Part shown: positions 37,412-48,952 of the stretch, piece after piece
Numbering within the stretch: the first letter of the stretch is position 1
Layout of the letters: each line of letters opens with the position of its first letter
Assembly (NCBI RefSeq): GCF_020923495.1
Contig: NZ_CP064048.1
Coordinates: 2,533,501 to 2,597,500 of the forward strand
Direction: 5' to 3'
Length of the DNA stretch: 64,000 bases
DNA from: Brevibacillus sedimenti
GTDB taxonomy: Bacteria; Bacillota; Bacilli; Brevibacillales; Brevibacillaceae
Program-made: the position numbers and the translations under genes
Notes under the pieces: generated by a model
Databases searched by the model: none
What the model saw: only the letters and a program-made list of their open reading frames with translations
What the model was told of the DNA's origin: nothing

Positions 37412-38419
37412 ATGTTGGATAGCGGATTGATTCCTATCATTTTTATGGTGGCAGTGGCGATCGTTGTCCTGTCGATCTTTTTCTCATTCGTCCCGGTAAT
37501 GCTCTGGATTTCCGCGCTCGCCTCCGGTGTGCGCGTCGGCATCATCACGCTGGTGGCCATGCGGCTGCGCCGCGTGATTCCTTCGCGCATCGTCAACCCG
37601 CTGATCAAGGCGAGAAAAGCGGGGCTGGAGCTTGACACGAACCAGTTGGAAAGCCACTACCTGGCAGGCGGAAACGTAGACCGTGTCGTCGATGCCCTGG
37701 TAGCTGCACAGCGGGCTGACATTCCGCTCGGCTTCGAGCGGGCCGCCGCGATTGACCTGGCGGGCCGTGACGTGCTGGAAGCGGTGCAGATGAGCGTAAA
37801 CCCGAAAGTGATTGAAACCCCCGTCGTCGCCGCCATGGCCAAGGACGGGATCGAGGTAAAGGCAAAGGCGAAGGTGACTGTTCGCGCCAACATCGACCGA
37901 CTGGTGGGGGGCGCAGGCGAAGAAACGATTATCGCCCGTGTTGGCGAAGGGATCGTGACGACGATCGGTTCGTCCAACTCCCACAAAGACGTGCTGGAAA
38001 ATCCGGACAGCATTTCGCAAACCGTGTTGAACAAAGGGTTGGACGCCGGTACAGCGTTTGAAATCCTCTCCATCGACATCGCTGATGTAGATGTGGGCAA
38101 AAACATCGGGGCACAGCTCCAAACCGATCAGGCGGAAGCAGACAAACGCATCGCTCAGGCAAAAGCAGAGGAGCGCCGCGCGATGGCGGTCGCCCAGGAA
38201 CAGGAAATGAAGGCGCGCGTCGTAGAGATGAAGGCCAAGGTTGTGGAAGCCGAGGCGCAGGTGCCGCTCGCGCTCTCCGAAGCCCTGAGAAGCGGCAAAT
38301 TGGGCGTAATGGATTACTACAACCTGCAAAACATCTCCGCCGATACGCAAATGCGCCAGGCATTCGGCGCCACCGGCAGCAAGCAAAAGTCCGACCTGCC
38401 TGACCAAGACCAAGAGTAA
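37412..38419 (+). CDS. floA: Flotillin-like protein FloA
   Basis: 335 residues. An N-terminal membrane hairpin (about 5-30) anchors a SPFH-like domain ([41 protein letters not shown]) and a Glu/Ala-rich coiled coil (about 235-290). It forms lipid-raft-like microdomains. It starts 7 bp after yqeZ. Homologous to B. subtilis YqfA. Confidence 0.97.
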   Translation: MLDSGLIPIIFMVAVAIVVLSIFFSFVPVMLWISALASGVRVGIITLVAMRLRRVIPSRIVNPLIKARKAGLELDTNQLESHYLAGGNVDRVVDALVAAQRADIPLGFERAAAIDLAGRDVLEAVQMSVNPKVIETPVVAAMAKDGIEVKAKAKVTVRANIDRLVGGAGEETIIARVGEGIVTTIGSSNSHKDVLENPDSISQTVLNKGLDAGTAFEILSIDIADVDVGKNIGAQLQTDQAEADKRIAQAKAEERRAMAVAQEQEMKARVVEMKAKVVEAEAQVPLALSEALRSGKLGVMDYYNLQNISADTQMRQAFGATGSKQKSDLPDQDQE

Positions 38420-38432
38420 GAGGCGATAGCCA

Positions 38433-38945
38433 ATGGACGATCTTATTGATCTGTTGATTGATCTGCTGATTGATCAGTTGGAATGGGTTTTACCGCTCCT
38501 TGGCAAGTTCTGGGTTCTGATCGCGGGGTTCTTCGGCTACTTGCTGTTTGGCAAAAAAGGCAAACAAGGGCGCAGCATGTCCCAGGGAAAACCGCAGCGT
38601 CCTCCGCTAACCCCGGTGGACAGCGGCGATTTCCCGCTCCCTGCAGATGTAGAGTTGCAGCCGGAGCGGCGCATGGTGGTGCGGCAGGAATCCAGGTCTG
38701 CCATGGAAGAACGCGCCGCCGAACCGGAATGGCTGGAAGAGGAGATGCATATGCCGCTGGCGAATGTGGAAGCGGCACCGGCCGCCCAAGTTGTTGGGTA
38801 TGATGCTGCGCTCCAACCGTCCCCGGCAGAGCAAGCAACAGAAAAGCCAACCGAGCTCGATCCTCGGGAAGGGATGAAGTGGGCGATCATTTTCGGTCCG
38901 CCCCGGGCCAAAAGCAGGCCCCTTCCCTACCGCCGCAGCGTTTGA
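38433..38945 (+). CDS. Small membrane protein in the yqfB position
   Basis: 170 residues. An amphipathic, acidic start built from near-exact repeats of LIDLLID, then one membrane helix (about 17-40), a basic KKGKQGR stretch and a long Pro/Glu-rich tail. The place, 13 bp after floA, is that of B. subtilis yqfB, but I cannot establish sequence similarity. Probably a sigma-W-regulated membrane-associated protein. Function unknown. Confidence 0.7.
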   Translation: MDDLIDLLIDLLIDQLEWVLPLLGKFWVLIAGFFGYLLFGKKGKQGRSMSQGKPQRPPLTPVDSGDFPLPADVELQPERRMVVRQESRSAMEERAAEPEWLEEEMHMPLANVEAAPAAQVVGYDAALQPSPAEQATEKPTELDPREGMKWAIIFGPPRAKSRPLPYRRSV

Positions 38946-38961
38946 CGCATGGGTGTAACAG

Positions 38962-38996
38962 ACAGGCGAACATTCCCGTTCGCCTGTTGTTTTTTG
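38962..38996 (+). terminator. Terminator after the floA operon
   Basis: ACAGGCGAAC-ATTCCC-GTTCGCCTGT, a perfect 10-bp stem, then TGTTTTTTG. Confidence 0.88.
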
Positions 38997-39111
38997 ACTG
39001 AACATTTTGTCGAAAGAAATCGAACATCTGGTCTTGTGCCTCAAGTCTTGGTTGACTATTCTTGATCTAGGCACGAACTATTAACAATAAGGGTGAGGGG
39101 TAGAGCGGCGA

Positions 39112-39309
39112 ATGGATCGACAGGAACTGGAGAGGATGAGCAAGTTTCGCCAAAAGGTGATCCGGCTTGTCATCTATGAAAGGAAATCGATCTATGAAAC
39201 GGCGATCGCCTGCGGATGTACGGCGGAAAAGGTAAAGCGCGTGATCAAGAAGTGGAAGGCCCTCAAACGGTACGGAACGCCTTTTCCCACCGACGAACAG
39301 AAGACGTGA
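39112..39309 (+). CDS. Small helix-turn-helix-like protein
   Basis: 65 residues, basic. IYETAIACGCTAEKVKRVIKKW reads like a helix-turn-helix of the resolvase/transposase-helper type. It has its own strong terminator and a GAGGGG ribosome site, so it is a single-gene unit inserted between the floA operon and yqfC. I do not recognise it; a regulatory DNA-binding role is only a guess. Confidence 0.6.
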   Translation: MDRQELERMSKFRQKVIRLVIYERKSIYETAIACGCTAEKVKRVIKKWKALKRYGTPFPTDEQKT

Positions 39310-39317
39310 CGGGACGA

Positions 39318-39357
39318 GCCCCGACGCTTGCGGAAGCGAGTGTCGGGGCGATTTTCT
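39318..39357 (+). terminator. Terminator after the 65-residue protein gene
   Basis: GCCCCGACGCTTGC-GGAA-GCGAGTGTCGGGGC, 14 bp with two wobbles, followed by GATTTTCT. Confidence 0.8.
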
Positions 39358-39474
39358 CTGCATGATTTTCTCCCCTCACCGCATACGGTTATAGAAGAAG
39401 GACGCACCGGGCACCCGGACTGGCTTGGAGGGATGCATTCCGGCGCAGCAGCACCAGTAAAGGGGGGCTTGCTC

Positions 39475-39759
39475 ATGAAACGATGGGGCCGCCGTCTGCG
39501 CCATCTGGCCGTTGGAGTGCTGGATTTGCCGCAAGATGTGGTGCTGGAAGTCCCGCGCATCACGATGATCGGCCATCTGCAAATGTATATCGAAAACCAC
39601 CGCGGAGTTCTCCACTTTAGTGAAAAGGAGCTCCGCTTGCTGTTGACCAATGGACAGCTGCTCGTTACTGGAGAACAATTGGTGATCCGGGCGATCCTGC
39701 CGGAGGAAATCCTGTTGGAGGGGCGCATCGGCGGCGTCAAGTTTCTGGAGAAACCTTAG
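39475..39759 (+). CDS. yqfC: Sporulation protein YqfC
   Basis: 94 residues, the usual YqfC length. VLDLPQDVVLEVPRITMIG and ENHRGVLHFSEKELRL are the conserved core. B. subtilis yqfCD is sigma-E controlled and needed for efficient sporulation. ATG 39475 follows AGGGGGG; the upstream in-frame extension runs through the previous terminator region and is not used. It precedes yqfD. Confidence 0.93.
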   Translation: MKRWGRRLRHLAVGVLDLPQDVVLEVPRITMIGHLQMYIENHRGVLHFSEKELRLLLTNGQLLVTGEQLVIRAILPEEILLEGRIGGVKFLEKP

Positions 39760-39801
39760 GAAACGTTCCGCGACAATACCTGGGAAAGTGGGGACGGGCA
39801 C

Positions 39802-41016
39802 ATGCGCAATGGATTGCAGGAATGGTTGGACGGCTATATCACGATCACCGTCCGGGGAAAGCGGTTTGAACGAATGTTGAACATGGCGGTACGGGAAGGT
39901 ATCCGAATCTGGAACATCCGCAGAGTGGGGCAGGAGGTGGGCCGCTGCGACATCCTGATCCGCGATTACTTTCGCTTGCGGCCGTTTTTGCGGGAGACAG
40001 GCTGTCGCCCTCACGTGGAACGACGAGGCGGGCTGCCTTTCTGGCTGGTCCGGCTGCGCCGGCGGGCCGGTCTTGTCATCGGCGCCTCTTTATTTTTGGT
40101 CGGAATGTACATGCTCTCCTCGTTCGTCTGGCAGGTGGAGGTGCAGGGAGTCAGGCAAATGCGCCCCGAGGCGGTGACTAATGCGGCGGCACAGGTCGGG
40201 ATTAAAGAAGGGGTCTGGAAGGCCAAACTAAAAGAATCACACGTGCTGCAGCGGGAACTGATGAGCCTGCTGCCGGAAGCGTCCAGGGTCATTGTTGACA
40301 TACAAGGCACCAAGGCGATTATCCAGGTGGTAGAGAAAGAAGAGCCGGAGAAGCCGGCCCCGCCCAGTCCGCGCCACCTGGTTGCCAAGAAGCGGGCGGT
40401 CGTGCACACGATTCTGCCGGAAGCGGGCAAAAGCATGGTGTCTGTCAACCAGTTTGTGGAAAAAGGGCAGACGCTGATATCCGGCATTATCGGCAATGAG
40501 ACCAGGCAAAAGGCAGTCGCCGCCCGCGGCACGGTAAAAGGGGAGGTGTGGTACGTCAGCAACGTCACGATGCCGCTCGCCCAGGTGCACTATCAGTTGA
40601 CCGGTGAACGGCAGCAGACGCAGTATCTGCTCGTCGGCCCCTTCGCCGTGCAGATATGGCCGTTCAAACAGCAGCCGTTTGCGCAGGCCGAGTCGGTCGA
40701 GCAGCGCTTCCAACCCTCGTATGCGGGCTTTACAAGTCCGATCGGCTGGAAGACGGTCACGCAGGCGGAGGCGGAGCCAGTCCGGCGGGAATTGAGCATG
40801 GAAGAAGCGCTGCAGGCTGCCAAGCAGGCGGCCCGCGAGGACGTGCTGCGGCAGGCGGGCAAAGATGCGGTAATTCAGGACGAAAAAGTTTTGCACGTGA
40901 AGAGAGAGAATGGTAAAGTTTATTTGAGTATTCATTTTTCCGTTATTGAGGACATTGCCGTCGAGCAGCCGATTCTGGGCCTGCCGCCGGCTCCCCAGGC
41001 AAACGGCAATTCGTAA
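39802..41016 (+). CDS. yqfD: Sporulation protein YqfD
   Basis: 404 residues. An N-terminal cytoplasmic domain (YITITVRGKRFERMLNMAVREGI), one membrane helix (about 90-112), and an extracytoplasmic part whose VWQVEVQGVRQM and PEAVTNAAAQVGI stretch suits the family. It is required in the mother cell during sporulation; mechanism unclear. The stop codon touches a possible phoH ATG. Confidence 0.94.
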   Translation: MRNGLQEWLDGYITITVRGKRFERMLNMAVREGIRIWNIRRVGQEVGRCDILIRDYFRLRPFLRETGCRPHVERRGGLPFWLVRLRRRAGLVIGASLFLVGMYMLSSFVWQVEVQGVRQMRPEAVTNAAAQVGIKEGVWKAKLKESHVLQRELMSLLPEASRVIVDIQGTKAIIQVVEKEEPEKPAPPSPRHLVAKKRAVVHTILPEAGKSMVSVNQFVEKGQTLISGIIGNETRQKAVAARGTVKGEVWYVSNVTMPLAQVHYQLTGERQQTQYLLVGPFAVQIWPFKQQPFAQAESVEQRFQPSYAGFTSPIGWKTVTQAEAEPVRRELSMEEALQAAKQAAREDVLRQAGKDAVIQDEKVLHVKRENGKVYLSIHFSVIEDIAVEQPILGLPPAPQANGNS

Positions 41017-41054
41017 TGGATTGCGGACAACCGCTGCAAGGAGATGGAAGCCTG

Positions 41055-42029
41055 TTGCACGTACAAGAAGAGGTAAAAATTCCGTTTGTTGACGCATCGG
41101 AAGCGTTGTTGCTGTTCGGTCCCCACGATGCATATCTCAAATTGATCGAGGAAACGACCACAGCAAAAATCATGACACGCAGCGGCGAGCTGGTCATCAG
41201 CGGCGAAAAGGCCGAAGTGGATAAGCTCTCCCGCTTGTTTGCCGTCCTGCTCCAGCTGATTCGGCGGGACATCGCCCTGTCCGAGCGCGACGTCTCGTAC
41301 GCGCTGCAATTGGTGGAACGGGGAGAAGCGGAACAATTGCTGGACGTCTACGACGAGGAAGTGGCTCGCACCCAAAAGGGCAAGCTGATTCGCGCCAAGA
41401 CGCTGGGACAGCGCCACTACCTGTCCGCCATCAAGCGGCACGACATCGTGTTTGGCATCGGGCCGGCCGGTACCGGCAAAACGTACCTGGCTGTGGTAAT
41501 GGCGGTCAACGCGTTGAAAAACGGACGAGTCAAGCGCATCGTGCTGACGCGCCCGGCCGTGGAGGCAGGAGAGAGCCTCGGCTTTTTGCCCGGCGACTTG
41601 CAGGAAAAAGTGGACCCCTATCTGCGTCCGCTCTACGACGCCTTGTACGACATGCTGGGCACGGAACAGGTGGCCAAGATGATGGAGCGCGGGCTGATTG
41701 AAGTGGCTCCGCTGGCATACATGCGCGGGCGAACGCTGGAAGACTGCTTTGTCATCCTGGACGAAGCGCAGAACACCACGCCTGAACAAATGAAAATGTT
41801 TCTCACCCGTCTGGGCTTCGGTTCCAAAATGGTGATTACCGGCGACGTGACCCAGATCGACCTGCCCAAAGGGAAAAAATCGGGTTTGCGGGAAGCAGAG
41901 CGCATTCTGGCCCCGATCCCCGAAGTGGCATTTATCCGCTTCCAGGAAGCCGACGTGGTGCGCCACAGCCTGGTGCAGAAGATCATCGAAGCGTACGCCA
42001 AAGACGAACACGAACACAGCTACCGGTAA
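41055..42029 (+). CDS. phoH: PhoH-family ATPase
   Basis: 324 residues. Walker A FGIGPAGTGKT, Walker B FVILDEAQNTT, and the arginine-containing GDVTQIDLPKG block define the PhoH P-loop family, linked to RNA metabolism and often next to ybeY. TTG 41055 has AAGGAGA about eleven bases upstream and gives the usual length; ATG 41016, which overlaps the yqfD stop, is the alternative. Confidence 0.94.
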   Translation: MHVQEEVKIPFVDASEALLLFGPHDAYLKLIEETTTAKIMTRSGELVISGEKAEVDKLSRLFAVLLQLIRRDIALSERDVSYALQLVERGEAEQLLDVYDEEVARTQKGKLIRAKTLGQRHYLSAIKRHDIVFGIGPAGTGKTYLAVVMAVNALKNGRVKRIVLTRPAVEAGESLGFLPGDLQEKVDPYLRPLYDALYDMLGTEQVAKMMERGLIEVAPLAYMRGRTLEDCFVILDEAQNTTPEQMKMFLTRLGFGSKMVITGDVTQIDLPKGKKSGLREAERILAPIPEVAFIRFQEADVVRHSLVQKIIEAYAKDEHEHSYR

Positions 42030-42045
42030 AGGAGATTGGGTACCC

Positions 42046-42525
42046 GTGCTATCCGTAGAAATTCTTCATGACGAAATCCAACCGATTGACGAATCCCTGC
42101 AGGACCTGATCGTCCGCTGCCTGGAAGCGGCTGCTGAGCGGGAAGGCGTGGACGGCGAAGTGGTGGTGACGCTGGTGAACAACGAGCGCATCCATGAGCT
42201 GAACCGCCAATACCGTGGCGTTGACCGTCCCACCGACGTGCTGTCGTTTGCGATGAACGAGTCGGGAGAGGGAGAAATAGACATTTATTTGGACGAGGAA
42301 GCGTTGGACGCGCTCCCCAACATGCTGGGGGACATTGTCATTTCCGTTCCCAAGGCGGAGGAGCAGGCGGCAGAGTATGGACACTCGCTCGAACGGGAAC
42401 TGGGTTTTCTCGCTGTTCACGGTTTTCTCCATCTGCTCGGGTACGACCACGGCACGGAGGAAGAGGAGAAAGAGATGTTTTCCCGTCAGGAGGCAGTGCT
42501 GCAGCAGATTGGTTTGACGAGGTAG
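42046..42525 (+). CDS. ybeY: Endoribonuclease YbeY (rRNA maturation)
   Basis: 159 residues. The zinc motif H-x3-H-x5-H is HGFLHLLGYDH near the C-terminus, preceded by RGVDRPTDVLSF. It takes part in 16S rRNA 3'-end processing and 70S quality control. The GTG start has AAAGGAG ten bases upstream. It follows phoH by 16 bp. Confidence 0.96.
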   Translation: MLSVEILHDEIQPIDESLQDLIVRCLEAAAEREGVDGEVVVTLVNNERIHELNRQYRGVDRPTDVLSFAMNESGEGEIDIYLDEEALDALPNMLGDIVISVPKAEEQAAEYGHSLERELGFLAVHGFLHLLGYDHGTEEEEKEMFSRQEAVLQQIGLTR

Positions 42526-42535
42526 GCGATAGCGT

Positions 42536-42919
42536 TTGAAAGAGTGGCGCCGTTTGGTCAGCAGCTTTTCCTATGCCCTGCAAGGCATAGTCCAAACCGT
42601 GAAGACACAGCGAAACATGCAAATCCACGTCGCATTTGCCGTGCTGGCGCTGGCGGCGGCGTGGTGGCTGCGCATTCCTCGCGGCGATGTTTTGCTGGTC
42701 TTTTTTTCTATCGCGCTGGTGTGGGCGCTCGAGTTGGTCAATACCGCCCTGGAGGCAGCAGTCGATTTGTCCTCCCCCGAGTGGCACGCGAAGGCCAAAA
42801 CGGCCAAGGACGCTTGTGCCGGTGCCGTCCTGGTGGCGGCTGTCCTGTCCGTCGTAATCGGCGTCGCTGTTTTCGGCCCACCGCTCTGGGGGAAACTCAC
42901 GGTATGGCTGGCCGTGTAA
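42536..42919 (+). CDS. dgkA: Undecaprenol/diacylglycerol kinase
   Basis: 127 residues, three membrane helices. WALELVNTALEAAVDL carries the catalytic glutamates of the DgkA family; in Gram-positives the substrate is usually undecaprenol. TTG 42536 is the first in-frame start after ybeY, with a GAGG site upstream. Confidence 0.92.
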   Translation: MKEWRRLVSSFSYALQGIVQTVKTQRNMQIHVAFAVLALAAAWWLRIPRGDVLLVFFSIALVWALELVNTALEAAVDLSSPEWHAKAKTAKDACAGAVLVAAVLSVVIGVAVFGPPLWGKLTVWLAV

Positions 42920-43007
42920 CAGGAGGACTGGCCTGGTGCGGCTCTGCGGCACCGCCTGCAGGCCGGCGGGTGCCTCGCGTTTGCTTTACCCACTACATAT
43001 GTATTGA

Positions 43008-44349
<1,342 letters not shown>

Positions 44350-44440
44350 CGGTGTCAATTTTTCCATGGCATAGAAAAACGGGCGCAGGTGAATCTAAGA
44401 AGGAAGTGGATTCAGCCGAAACAAGAAAGGATGATGCTTC

Positions 44441-44593
44441 ATGCTTCGTGACTTTTCTTGGAAATATTTCGCTTCGACCGGTGACATCCATGCTTACCTT
44501 CTCTACAGAGAACACCTTCAAACGACTGCCGACGAGGAGGACACGTTTGAATTCGCCCAAAAGGAGCCGGGTGAAACACACGCATGCTTGTAA
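44441..44593 (+). CDS. yqzL: YqzL-family small protein
   Basis: 50 residues, [20 protein letters not shown] at the start and an acidic C-terminus. The N-terminus and the place between era and recO match B. subtilis YqzL. ATG 44441 has AAAGGATG upstream. The last 10 bp overlap recO, implying coupled translation. Function unknown. It is easily missed because of its length. Confidence 0.82.
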   Translation: MLRDFSWKYFASTGDIHAYLLYREHLQTTADEEDTFEFAQKEPGETHACL

Positions 44594-45336
44594 AGTGGGA
44601 AGGCATTGTCATCCGCAGCGTGGACTATGGCGAGTCCAGCAAAGTGGTGACGTTGTTTACGCGGGAGCACGGCAAAGTGGGCATCATGGCCCGCGGCGCG
44701 AAAAAGCCGAAAAGCCGCCTGGGGGCCGTCTCCCAACTGTTTACCCATGGATACTATCTGTGCAAGGCAGGGCCTGGAAGCGGCATGCCTGACCTGTCCC
44801 AGGGAGAGATCGTGGAGTCGTTCCGGGACTTGCGGCAAAACCTGGCTGCCACGGCTTATGCCGCGTACATAGCGGAGCTGTTGGACCGGTTGACGGATGA
44901 ACGGGAAGCCAATCCTTTTTTGTTTCACATGGTATTGCTGCTGTTTCGCTATCTGGATGAAGGCAGGGATGCGGAAATTCTCTGCCGGATCTTCGAGACA
45001 AAAATGCTGCGGGTGGCGGGCATTGCCCCGCACCTGTCGGGATGTGCCAGCTGCGGGGCGGAGCGGGAGCCATATGCGATCAGCGTGTCGCAGGGAGGAC
45101 TCATCTGTCCCGTCTGCCTTCCGCAGGACCCGTATGCAATCGCCGTCACCCCGTCGGTCTGGAAGCTGCTTCGCCTGTTTCAGGTGTTTGATCTGGAGCG
45201 GCTGGGCGAGATTGAAGTGAAACCCGCGACGCGCAGCCAGCTCAAACACGTGCTGCGCAGCTTTTTGGACCAACATCTCGATTTGCGGCTGAAAAGTCGG
45301 GCGTTTCTGGATCAGATCGAAAACATCGGCTTGTAG
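44584..45336 (+). CDS. recO: DNA repair protein RecO
   Basis: 250 residues. N-terminal OB fold ([35 protein letters not shown]). A zinc site is formed by CASC and CPVC. It loads RecA onto SSB-covered DNA with RecR. The ATG lies inside the 3' end of yqzL. Confidence 0.96.
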   Translation: MLVKWEGIVIRSVDYGESSKVVTLFTREHGKVGIMARGAKKPKSRLGAVSQLFTHGYYLCKAGPGSGMPDLSQGEIVESFRDLRQNLAATAYAAYIAELLDRLTDEREANPFLFHMVLLLFRYLDEGRDAEILCRIFETKMLRVAGIAPHLSGCASCGAEREPYAISVSQGGLICPVCLPQDPYAIAVTPSVWKLLRLFQVFDLERLGEIEVKPATRSQLKHVLRSFLDQHLDLRLKSRAFLDQIENIGL

Positions 45337-45363
45337 CCGGCCGGAATGTCATGTGGATCTGCA

Positions 45364-45392
45364 TTGACATCCGTTTTGCTTTTCGCTATGAT
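45364..45392 (+). promoter_or_regulatory. Sigma-A promoter of glyQS
   Basis: TTGACA (45364-45369), 17 bp, TATGAT (45387-45392); close to consensus. Confidence 0.85.
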
Positions 45393-45398
45393 AAGTAC

Positions 45399-45660
45399 CA
45401 AATGTGATATCGACCGTTGCTGTGAAGGAAAGGAGTAGTCGACCGCTGGCTGATCGAGAAGGCGTCGCGTCTTCTCACGTAGCGAACCGGGGAGGGTGGA
45501 AGCCTGGTAGTCATGTCGATGAACGGCGTTCCGGAGCAAGGTGAACAGCAAAAGCGGACGATGAGGCCGGTATGCCGATTCGTCAAGTAGGGTGGAACCG
45601 CGGGATAACCTCTCGTCCCTACACTGTGGAAGACACGGTGTAGGCGGCGGGAGGTTTTTT
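45399..45660 (+). promoter_or_regulatory. Glycine T-box leader with terminator
   Basis: The T-box sequence AGGGTGGAACCGCGG is at 45589-45603. Stem I features include GAAAGGAGTAG, GAACCGGGGAGGGTGGAAGC and a GGC triplet at 45525-45527 that could be the glycine specifier. The terminator (ACCTC ... GAGGT with an inner CTACAC/GTGTAG, then TTTTTT) ends at 45660. Uncharged tRNA-Gly is expected to allow read-through into glyQS. Confidence 0.93.
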
Positions 45661-45663
45661 GCT

Positions 45664-45705
45664 GAATCAGGGGGGAGCGGCTTTTTTTAAGCTGCGGCCT
45701 GATTC
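45664..45705 (+). other. Second hairpin between the T-box and glyQ
   Basis: GAATCAGG and CCTGATTC enclose an inner GCGGCTT-TTTTT-AAGCTGC stem. It starts four bases after the T-box terminator. The remaining 110 bp to glyQ show nothing further. Confidence 0.6.
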
Positions 45706-45819
45706 GGCAGACCAGCGTCCTTTCCAACAGGGGCCATGGCACACGGGCGCTTTCACGCCTGATCGTGCTGTGCAGGCTTCGCTTGGAGTTTTTGTTACCT
45801 TCAGGAGGTGGAACGAACC

Positions 45820-46767
45820 ATGAAAAAGACCTTTCAAGACATCATCTTGACGCTGCAAAACTTTTGGGCAAAACAAAATTGCTTGATTGTGCAGCCGTAC
45901 GACGTGGAAAAAGGGGCCGGCACGCTCAACCCGATGACGTTTCTCCGCGCGATCGGGCCGGAGCCGTGGAATGTGGCTTACGTGGAGCCGTCCCGCCGGC
46001 CTGCCGACGGCCGTTACGGGGAAAACCCCAACCGCTTGTACCAGCACCATCAGTTCCAAGTGATCATGAAACCGTCGCCGGACAACATTCAGGACATCTA
46101 CCTGGACAGTCTGCGCGAACTGGGCATTGAACCGCTGGAACACGACATCCGCTTTGTCGAGGACAACTGGGAGCACCCGGGGCTTGGCGCCTGGGGCCTG
46201 GGCTGGGAAGTGTGGCTGGACGGCATGGAAATCACCCAGTTCACCTATTTCCAACAGGTGGGCGGACTGGAATGCAAGCCGGTGGCGGTGGAGATCACCT
46301 ACGGCTTGGAGCGCCTCGCGTCCTACATCCAGGAAAAGGAAAATGTCTTCGAGCTGGAGTGGGTCAACGGCTACACCTATGGCGACGTCTTCCTGCAGCC
46401 GGAGTACGAGCATTCCAAATACACGTTTGAGCTGTCCGACGTGGACATGCTGTTCAATCTGTACAACACCTACGAGGCGGAAGCAAAGCGCCTGATGAAA
46501 GAGCGGCTGGTGTTTCCGGCCTATGACTACGTGCTAAAGTGCTCCCACACGTTCAACCTGCTGGATGCGCGGGGGGCGATCAGCGTGACGGAGAGGACCG
46601 GTTACATCGCCCGCGTCCGCAACCTGTCCCGCGAAGTGGCTCACACCTATCTGGCAGAGCGCGAACGGCTCGGCTTCCCCTTGCTGAAAAAAGGACAATC
46701 GAGCGAGGAGGCGGCTGCGCACAACAGCGCGTCCAGCCGTGAGGAAGGAGTGAACGCAGATGAGTAA
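45820..46767 (+). CDS. glyQ: Glycyl-tRNA synthetase alpha subunit
   Basis: 315 residues. [48 protein letters not shown] and [11 protein letters not shown] are the conserved class II catalytic stretches. It charges tRNA-Gly together with glyS. ATG 45820 has AGGAGGTG nine bases upstream; GTG 45808 lies in that site. It overlaps glyS by 8 bp. Confidence 0.98.
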   Translation: MKKTFQDIILTLQNFWAKQNCLIVQPYDVEKGAGTLNPMTFLRAIGPEPWNVAYVEPSRRPADGRYGENPNRLYQHHQFQVIMKPSPDNIQDIYLDSLRELGIEPLEHDIRFVEDNWEHPGLGAWGLGWEVWLDGMEITQFTYFQQVGGLECKPVAVEITYGLERLASYIQEKENVFELEWVNGYTYGDVFLQPEYEHSKYTFELSDVDMLFNLYNTYEAEAKRLMKERLVFPAYDYVLKCSHTFNLLDARGAISVTERTGYIARVRNLSREVAHTYLAERERLGFPLLKKGQSSEEAAAHNSASSREEGVNADE

Positions 46768-48832
46768 GCGCGACTTGTTGCTGGAGATCGGTACGGAAGA
46801 AATGCCGGCCCGCTTCGTCGCCGGAGCGGCCGCGCAGTTGAAGGAAAAGGTGGAAAAATGGCTGGCGGCGGAACGCCTTCCCTACGACGCGGTCTTTTCC
46901 TACGAGACACCGCGCCGCTTTGCCGTTCTGGTGAGCGGAGTGGCGGAGAAACAGCCGGACCGCAACGACGAAGCGAAAGGACCGGCCCGCAAAATCGCCA
47001 TGGACGAGTCCGGCAACTGGACCAAGGCGGCGCAGGGTTTTGCCCGCAGCAACGGCGTAGACGTCGATCAGCTCTACTTCAAGGACGTGAACGGCGTCGA
47101 GTACGTGTTTGCCCGCAAGTCGGAAGCCGGGAAAGCAACCAAGGAACTGCTGCCCGCACTGGCTGATGTGATCGCCGGCATGACGTTCCCGAAAAACATG
47201 CGCTGGGGCGCGTATGAGCTGAAGTACGTGCGCCCGATCCGCTGGCTGGTGGCCCTCTTCGGTGAAAACGTGATCGAGATGGAGATCGCCGGTGTTAAAT
47301 CGGGACGCGTGACGCGCGGCCACCGCTTCCTCGGCAGTCAGGACGTGGCGCTGACCCATCCGGGCGAGTACGTAGCCAAGCTGTCGGAACAGCACGTCAT
47401 CGTCGACCCGGACGAACGGCGCCGTTCCATCCTTGAGCAGATTCACCGATTGGAGCGGGAAAACGGCTGGCGCGTGCCGATGGATGAAGGCCTGCTGGAC
47501 GAAGTGGTTCATCTGGTCGAGTATCCGACTGCGCTGTACGGCACGTTTGACGAAGCATTTCTCTCCATTCCGCGCGAGGTGCTGGTCACCTCGATGCGCG
47601 AGCACCAGCGCTACTTCCCGGTAGAGGATGGGGCTGGCAACCTGCTCAACCACTTTATCACAGTCCGCAACGGCGACAGCCGCGCGCTGGACAACGTGGC
47701 CAAAGGAAACGAAAAAGTGCTGCGCGCTCGCCTGTCCGACGCCCGCTTCTTCTATGAGGAGGATCAAAAGCTGTCGATCGACAGCTGCCTGAAGCGGCTG
47801 GAGACGATCGTCTTCCACGAAGAACTGGGGACGATCGGCGACAAGGTGCGCCGGATTCGCGATCTGGCAGGCCGTATCGCCGGTCAGCTGGAGCTGGGCA
47901 ATGCGGAGGCCGCCCGCGTGGACCGCATCGCGGAGATTGCCAAGTTTGACCTGGTGACCAACATGGTGGGCGAATTTCCCGAACTGCAGGGCATCATGGG
48001 CGAGGATTACGCCCGCAAGGCAGGTGAAAGCGACGAGGTGGCGCGGGGTGTCTTCGAACACTACCTGCCCCGTTTTGCCGGCGACCAACTGCCGCAGTCT
48101 GCCGAAGGTGCAGCTGTCAGCATCGCGGACAAGCTGGACACGATCGTCGGCTGCTTCTCCATCGGCATCGTCCCCACCGGCTCGCAGGACCCGTACGGAC
48201 TGCGCCGGATGGCGGCGGGAATCGTGGCAATCCTGCTCGATCGCGGCTGGAATATGCCGCTGGACCGCTTGTGGGATGCCGCATTGGACATCTATGCCGC
48301 TCAGGGCGTAACCAAGCGCGATCGGGATGAGGTGAAGAAAGACCTGGCTGATTTCTTCGCGCTGCGACTGAAAAATGCGCTGCAGGAAGACCAGATTCGT
48401 TACGATGTAATCGACGCCGTGCTGTCGGCGGACATCGCGCTGGTGCCGGACGTGCTGGCCAAAGCGAAAGCGCTGATGGCAGCGGTACAATCGGACGACT
48501 TCAAGCTGACCGTGGAACAGTTCAACCGGGCCGGCAATCTGGCACAAAAAGCGGAGGGGGACGCGATCGACGAAGCCGTCTTCACCGAGGACGCAGAACG
48601 CACCCTGTACAAGGCGTATCTGTCCGTGCGTGAGCAGGTGACGGACCTCGACGATCAGGCTCAGGTGCTGGCGACACTGTCCCAGCTGCGCGAGCCCATC
48701 CAATCGTTCTTCGACGCCGTCATGGTCATGGCTGACGATCAAGCCGTCCGCCGCAACCGACTGGCGCTCCTGCTCAACATCTCCCGCCTGATTGGCGCAT
48801 ATGCCGATTTTTCCAAACTGGTTTTTGCCTGA
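46760..48832 (+). CDS. glyS: Glycyl-tRNA synthetase beta subunit
   Basis: 690 residues, full length. [13 protein letters not shown] at the N-terminus, then the RxHRFLG and [10 protein letters not shown] motifs and an HD-like central region ([10 protein letters not shown]). The C-terminus is an anticodon-binding helical domain. It forms the alpha2-beta2 enzyme with GlyQ. Confidence 0.98.
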   Translation: MSKRDLLLEIGTEEMPARFVAGAAAQLKEKVEKWLAAERLPYDAVFSYETPRRFAVLVSGVAEKQPDRNDEAKGPARKIAMDESGNWTKAAQGFARSNGVDVDQLYFKDVNGVEYVFARKSEAGKATKELLPALADVIAGMTFPKNMRWGAYELKYVRPIRWLVALFGENVIEMEIAGVKSGRVTRGHRFLGSQDVALTHPGEYVAKLSEQHVIVDPDERRRSILEQIHRLERENGWRVPMDEGLLDEVVHLVEYPTALYGTFDEAFLSIPREVLVTSMREHQRYFPVEDGAGNLLNHFITVRNGDSRALDNVAKGNEKVLRARLSDARFFYEEDQKLSIDSCLKRLETIVFHEELGTIGDKVRRIRDLAGRIAGQLELGNAEAARVDRIAEIAKFDLVTNMVGEFPELQGIMGEDYARKAGESDEVARGVFEHYLPRFAGDQLPQSAEGAAVSIADKLDTIVGCFSIGIVPTGSQDPYGLRRMAAGIVAILLDRGWNMPLDRLWDAALDIYAAQGVTKRDRDEVKKDLADFFALRLKNALQEDQIRYDVIDAVLSADIALVPDVLAKAKALMAAVQSDDFKLTVEQFNRAGNLAQKAEGDAIDEAVFTEDAERTLYKAYLSVREQVTDLDDQAQVLATLSQLREPIQSFFDAVMVMADDQAVRRNRLALLLNISRLIGAYADFSKLVFA

Positions 48833-48847
48833 TGACTGGCTGCACAC

Positions 48848-48880
48848 GCCTCCGCCTGCCCGGCGGGGGCGAGCTTTTTT
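48848..48880 (+). terminator. Terminator after glyQS
   Basis: GCCTCCGCC-TGCCC-GGCGGGGGC, 9 bp, then GAGCTTTTTT. Confidence 0.85.
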
Positions 48881-48952
48881 CCCGCGGAAAGAAGGAAAAT
48901 CTGTGCGAATAGAGTAATACTAGGGGTAGGTACCAGACATGAACCGGGGGGA

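Noticed and set aside
46580..48847. 755-codon ORF opposite glyS
   Set aside because: Antisense shadow; glyS is full length with all motifs.
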